Of a stretch of DNA of 64,000 nt, positions 63,086 to 64,000 are shown piece after piece. Positions within the stretch are counted from its first letter, which is position 1, and every line of letters starts with the position of its first letter. This DNA comes from Luteimonas mephitis DSM 12574. GTDB taxonomy: Bacteria; Pseudomonadota; Gammaproteobacteria; Xanthomonadales; Xanthomonadaceae. The stretch lies in the NCBI RefSeq assembly GCF_000422305.1, contig NZ_KE383816.1, positions 608,566-672,565 on the forward strand, given 5' to 3'. Made by a program: the position numbers and the translations under genes. The notes beneath the pieces are model-generated. The model saw only the letters and a list, made by a program, of their open reading frames with translations, ran no database searches and was not told where the DNA came from.

Positions 63086-63379
63086 GGGAATCGGGAATCG
63101 GGAATCGGGAATCGGGAATCGGGAATCGGGAAGAGCATGCGGCCCCTGCTCTTTCATGTCATCCCCGGCGCGGCGCGGAACGCTTGCGGTTCTTCTCCCG
63201 ACTGTGGGGAGGCAGGCCCACGGCAATGCGCCTGCCACCTTTTGCACGGCGACTGCGGCGACCCGTTGGCTCCCGCCTCCGCTTCGCGTGGTCGAAGGCC
63301 CGGTGGAAGCGGCCGGCCGCGTGGCGGCAACGAAGTCGCGGCGCCCTAGCGGCTCCCGCTTCCCGCTTCCCGATTTCCG
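63086..63379 (-). repeat. polar heptad element D (response regulator-ung junction)
   Basis: On the minus strand the G arm (63379-63351; GGGAAGCGGGAAGCGGGAGC) encodes the last residues of the response regulator. After about 218 bp the C arm of six CCCGATT heptads (63133-63086) ends exactly at the ung start. This is the longest of the four copies. Confidence 0.85.
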
Positions 63380-64000
63380 TCATGCAGTCCCGCCAACCGC
63401 AGCTGGAACAGCGTCTTGGTCACCAGCAGCCGCTCTTCGATCGGCTTGAGCACCAGGTCGTTGGCGCCCTCGCGCAGCAGGGTGGACTGGTTGACGCGGT
63501 TGAAGTCGCCGGTCATCACCAGCACCGGCAAACGGCGCTTGCCGTACCCGAATTCATTGCGGATCGCGGCCAGCAGGTCATGCCCGCTCAGCTCGCCCTT
63601 CAGGTAGACGTCGGTCAGCACCAGGTCGGCACCCGGCGCATCGTCCGTGGCGGCGTGCGCATGCAGGAACTCCAGCGCGTCCTCCACGCTGGGCACGTGC
63701 GTCACCCGCAGCTGCTGGGCCTGCAGCATGCGCGTGGTGGCGATCGCCACGGTGCGGCTGTCCTCGACGTACAGGACGTGCGCTCCGGGAATGGATTCGG
63801 GCTGCACGTATCCACGGATGAACGCGGCCAGCGCCTGGTGGCCGTGTGCCTTGTCGAAATAATCGGTGACGTCCTCGGTGAAGCGGCGCGCTTCCAGGTG
63901 CGCCTGCGCGTCGCCCGACACCACGATCACCGGCACGTAGCGCTGGCCGGTGGCCTGGCGCACCGATTGCGCCAGCTGCAGGCCATCGCCGTCTGGCAGC
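63346..64000 (-). CDS. response regulator with two receiver domains, C-terminal part
   Basis: At least 217 codons; the 5' end is outside the window. The visible part starts [20 protein letters not shown], from the first receiver domain after its phospho-acceptor. A second receiver follows, with acidic pair VEDS, likely acceptor Asp in [14 protein letters not shown], Thr in VLVMTGD and Lys in [11 protein letters not shown]. No output domain follows; the tail REAGSGSR comes from a heptad repeat arm. It could belong to a chemotaxis or hybrid phosphorelay protein. Confidence 0.85.
   Translation of the reverse strand, partial: LPDGDGLQLAQSVRQATGQRYVPVIVVSGDAQAHLEARRFTEDVTDYFDKAHGHQALAAFIRGYVQPESIPGAHVLYVEDSRTVAIATTRMLQAQQLRVTHVPSVEDALEFLHAHAATDDAPGADLVLTDVYLKGELSGHDLLAAIRNEFGYGKRRLPVLVMTGDFNRVNQSTLLREGANDLVLKPIEERLLVTKTLFQLRLAGLHDGNREAGSGSR

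Noticed and set aside
63086-63133. Tandem heptads considered as a CRISPR array or as coding extension of ung
   Set aside because: Units are 7 bp without spacers, and the translated DSRFPIP repeats are not part of the glycosylase family.

Overview
The window looks like chromosomal core sequence from a high-GC gammaproteobacterium of the Xanthomonadales (Lysobacteraceae; Lysobacter, Luteimonas or Xanthomonas-like). The reasons are the gene order (def-fmt beside LysM-dprA-smg-topA-tsaC; tsaD divergent from rpsU-yqeY-yihY-dnaG; coxBA-ctaG-coxC beside surf1-ctaAB), a PutA without the N-terminal DNA-binding domain, and many short palindromic intergenic repeats. Genus is inference. No tRNA, rRNA, CRISPR array, prophage or complete insertion sequence was seen.

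Layout. 1-3.5 kb: a minus-strand operon tsaD-folB-mscS-folK followed by a partial DUF6159-type gene. 3.7-7.7 kb: rpsU, yqeY, yihY, dnaG, a macromolecular-synthesis cluster without rpoD. 7.8-16 kb: the aa3-type cytochrome c oxidase locus in two minus-strand blocks (coxB-coxA-small-ctaG-coxC and surf1-SCO-like-ctaA-ctaB), with DUF2909 on the opposite strand between them. 16.3-22.5 kb: putA, a FadL-like porin, a rhomboid protease, DUF1820. 22.6-32.5 kb: fmt and def (minus), then LysM, dprA, smg, two GYF-domain membrane proteins, topA and tsaC (plus). 32.9-34.3 kb: two secreted DUF4124-like paralogues, one His-rich. 34.4-37 kb: ada, a 2OG oxygenase and alkB as an overlapping alkylation-repair operon. 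37-44.9 kb: YciI-like, AraC/VOC pair, SDR, lipoprotein, SppA, MATE, DUF3667. 45-51.7 kb: DUF3106 with a sigma-like membrane protein, priA, a NYN-LOTUS protein, NDH-2. 51.8-61 kb: rpoH, a 1743-residue trimeric autotransporter and a CadC-like regulator. 61.2-64 kb: DUF3037, HipA-like kinase, ung and a two-receiver response regulator cut by the window edge.

How the genes work together. The cox block gives the terminal oxidase subunits and the heme A and copper insertion factors; PutA and NDH-2 feed the same respiratory chain. def/fmt, tsaC/tsaD, rpsU and yqeY serve translation; dnaG, priA and topA serve replication; ada/alkB/oxygenase and ung serve repair. rpoH carries a sigma-E-like promoter overlapped by a CIRCE-like operator.

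The most unusual signal is a family of four polar elements made of ATT(C/G)GGG-type heptads. Each lies between two co-directional genes. Its G-rich arm is at the 3' end of the upstream gene (in three cases encoding its last residues). Its C-rich arm lies at or near the start codon of the next gene, which then has no recognisable ribosome-binding site. Two other palindrome families (seven and about three copies) sit between other genes.
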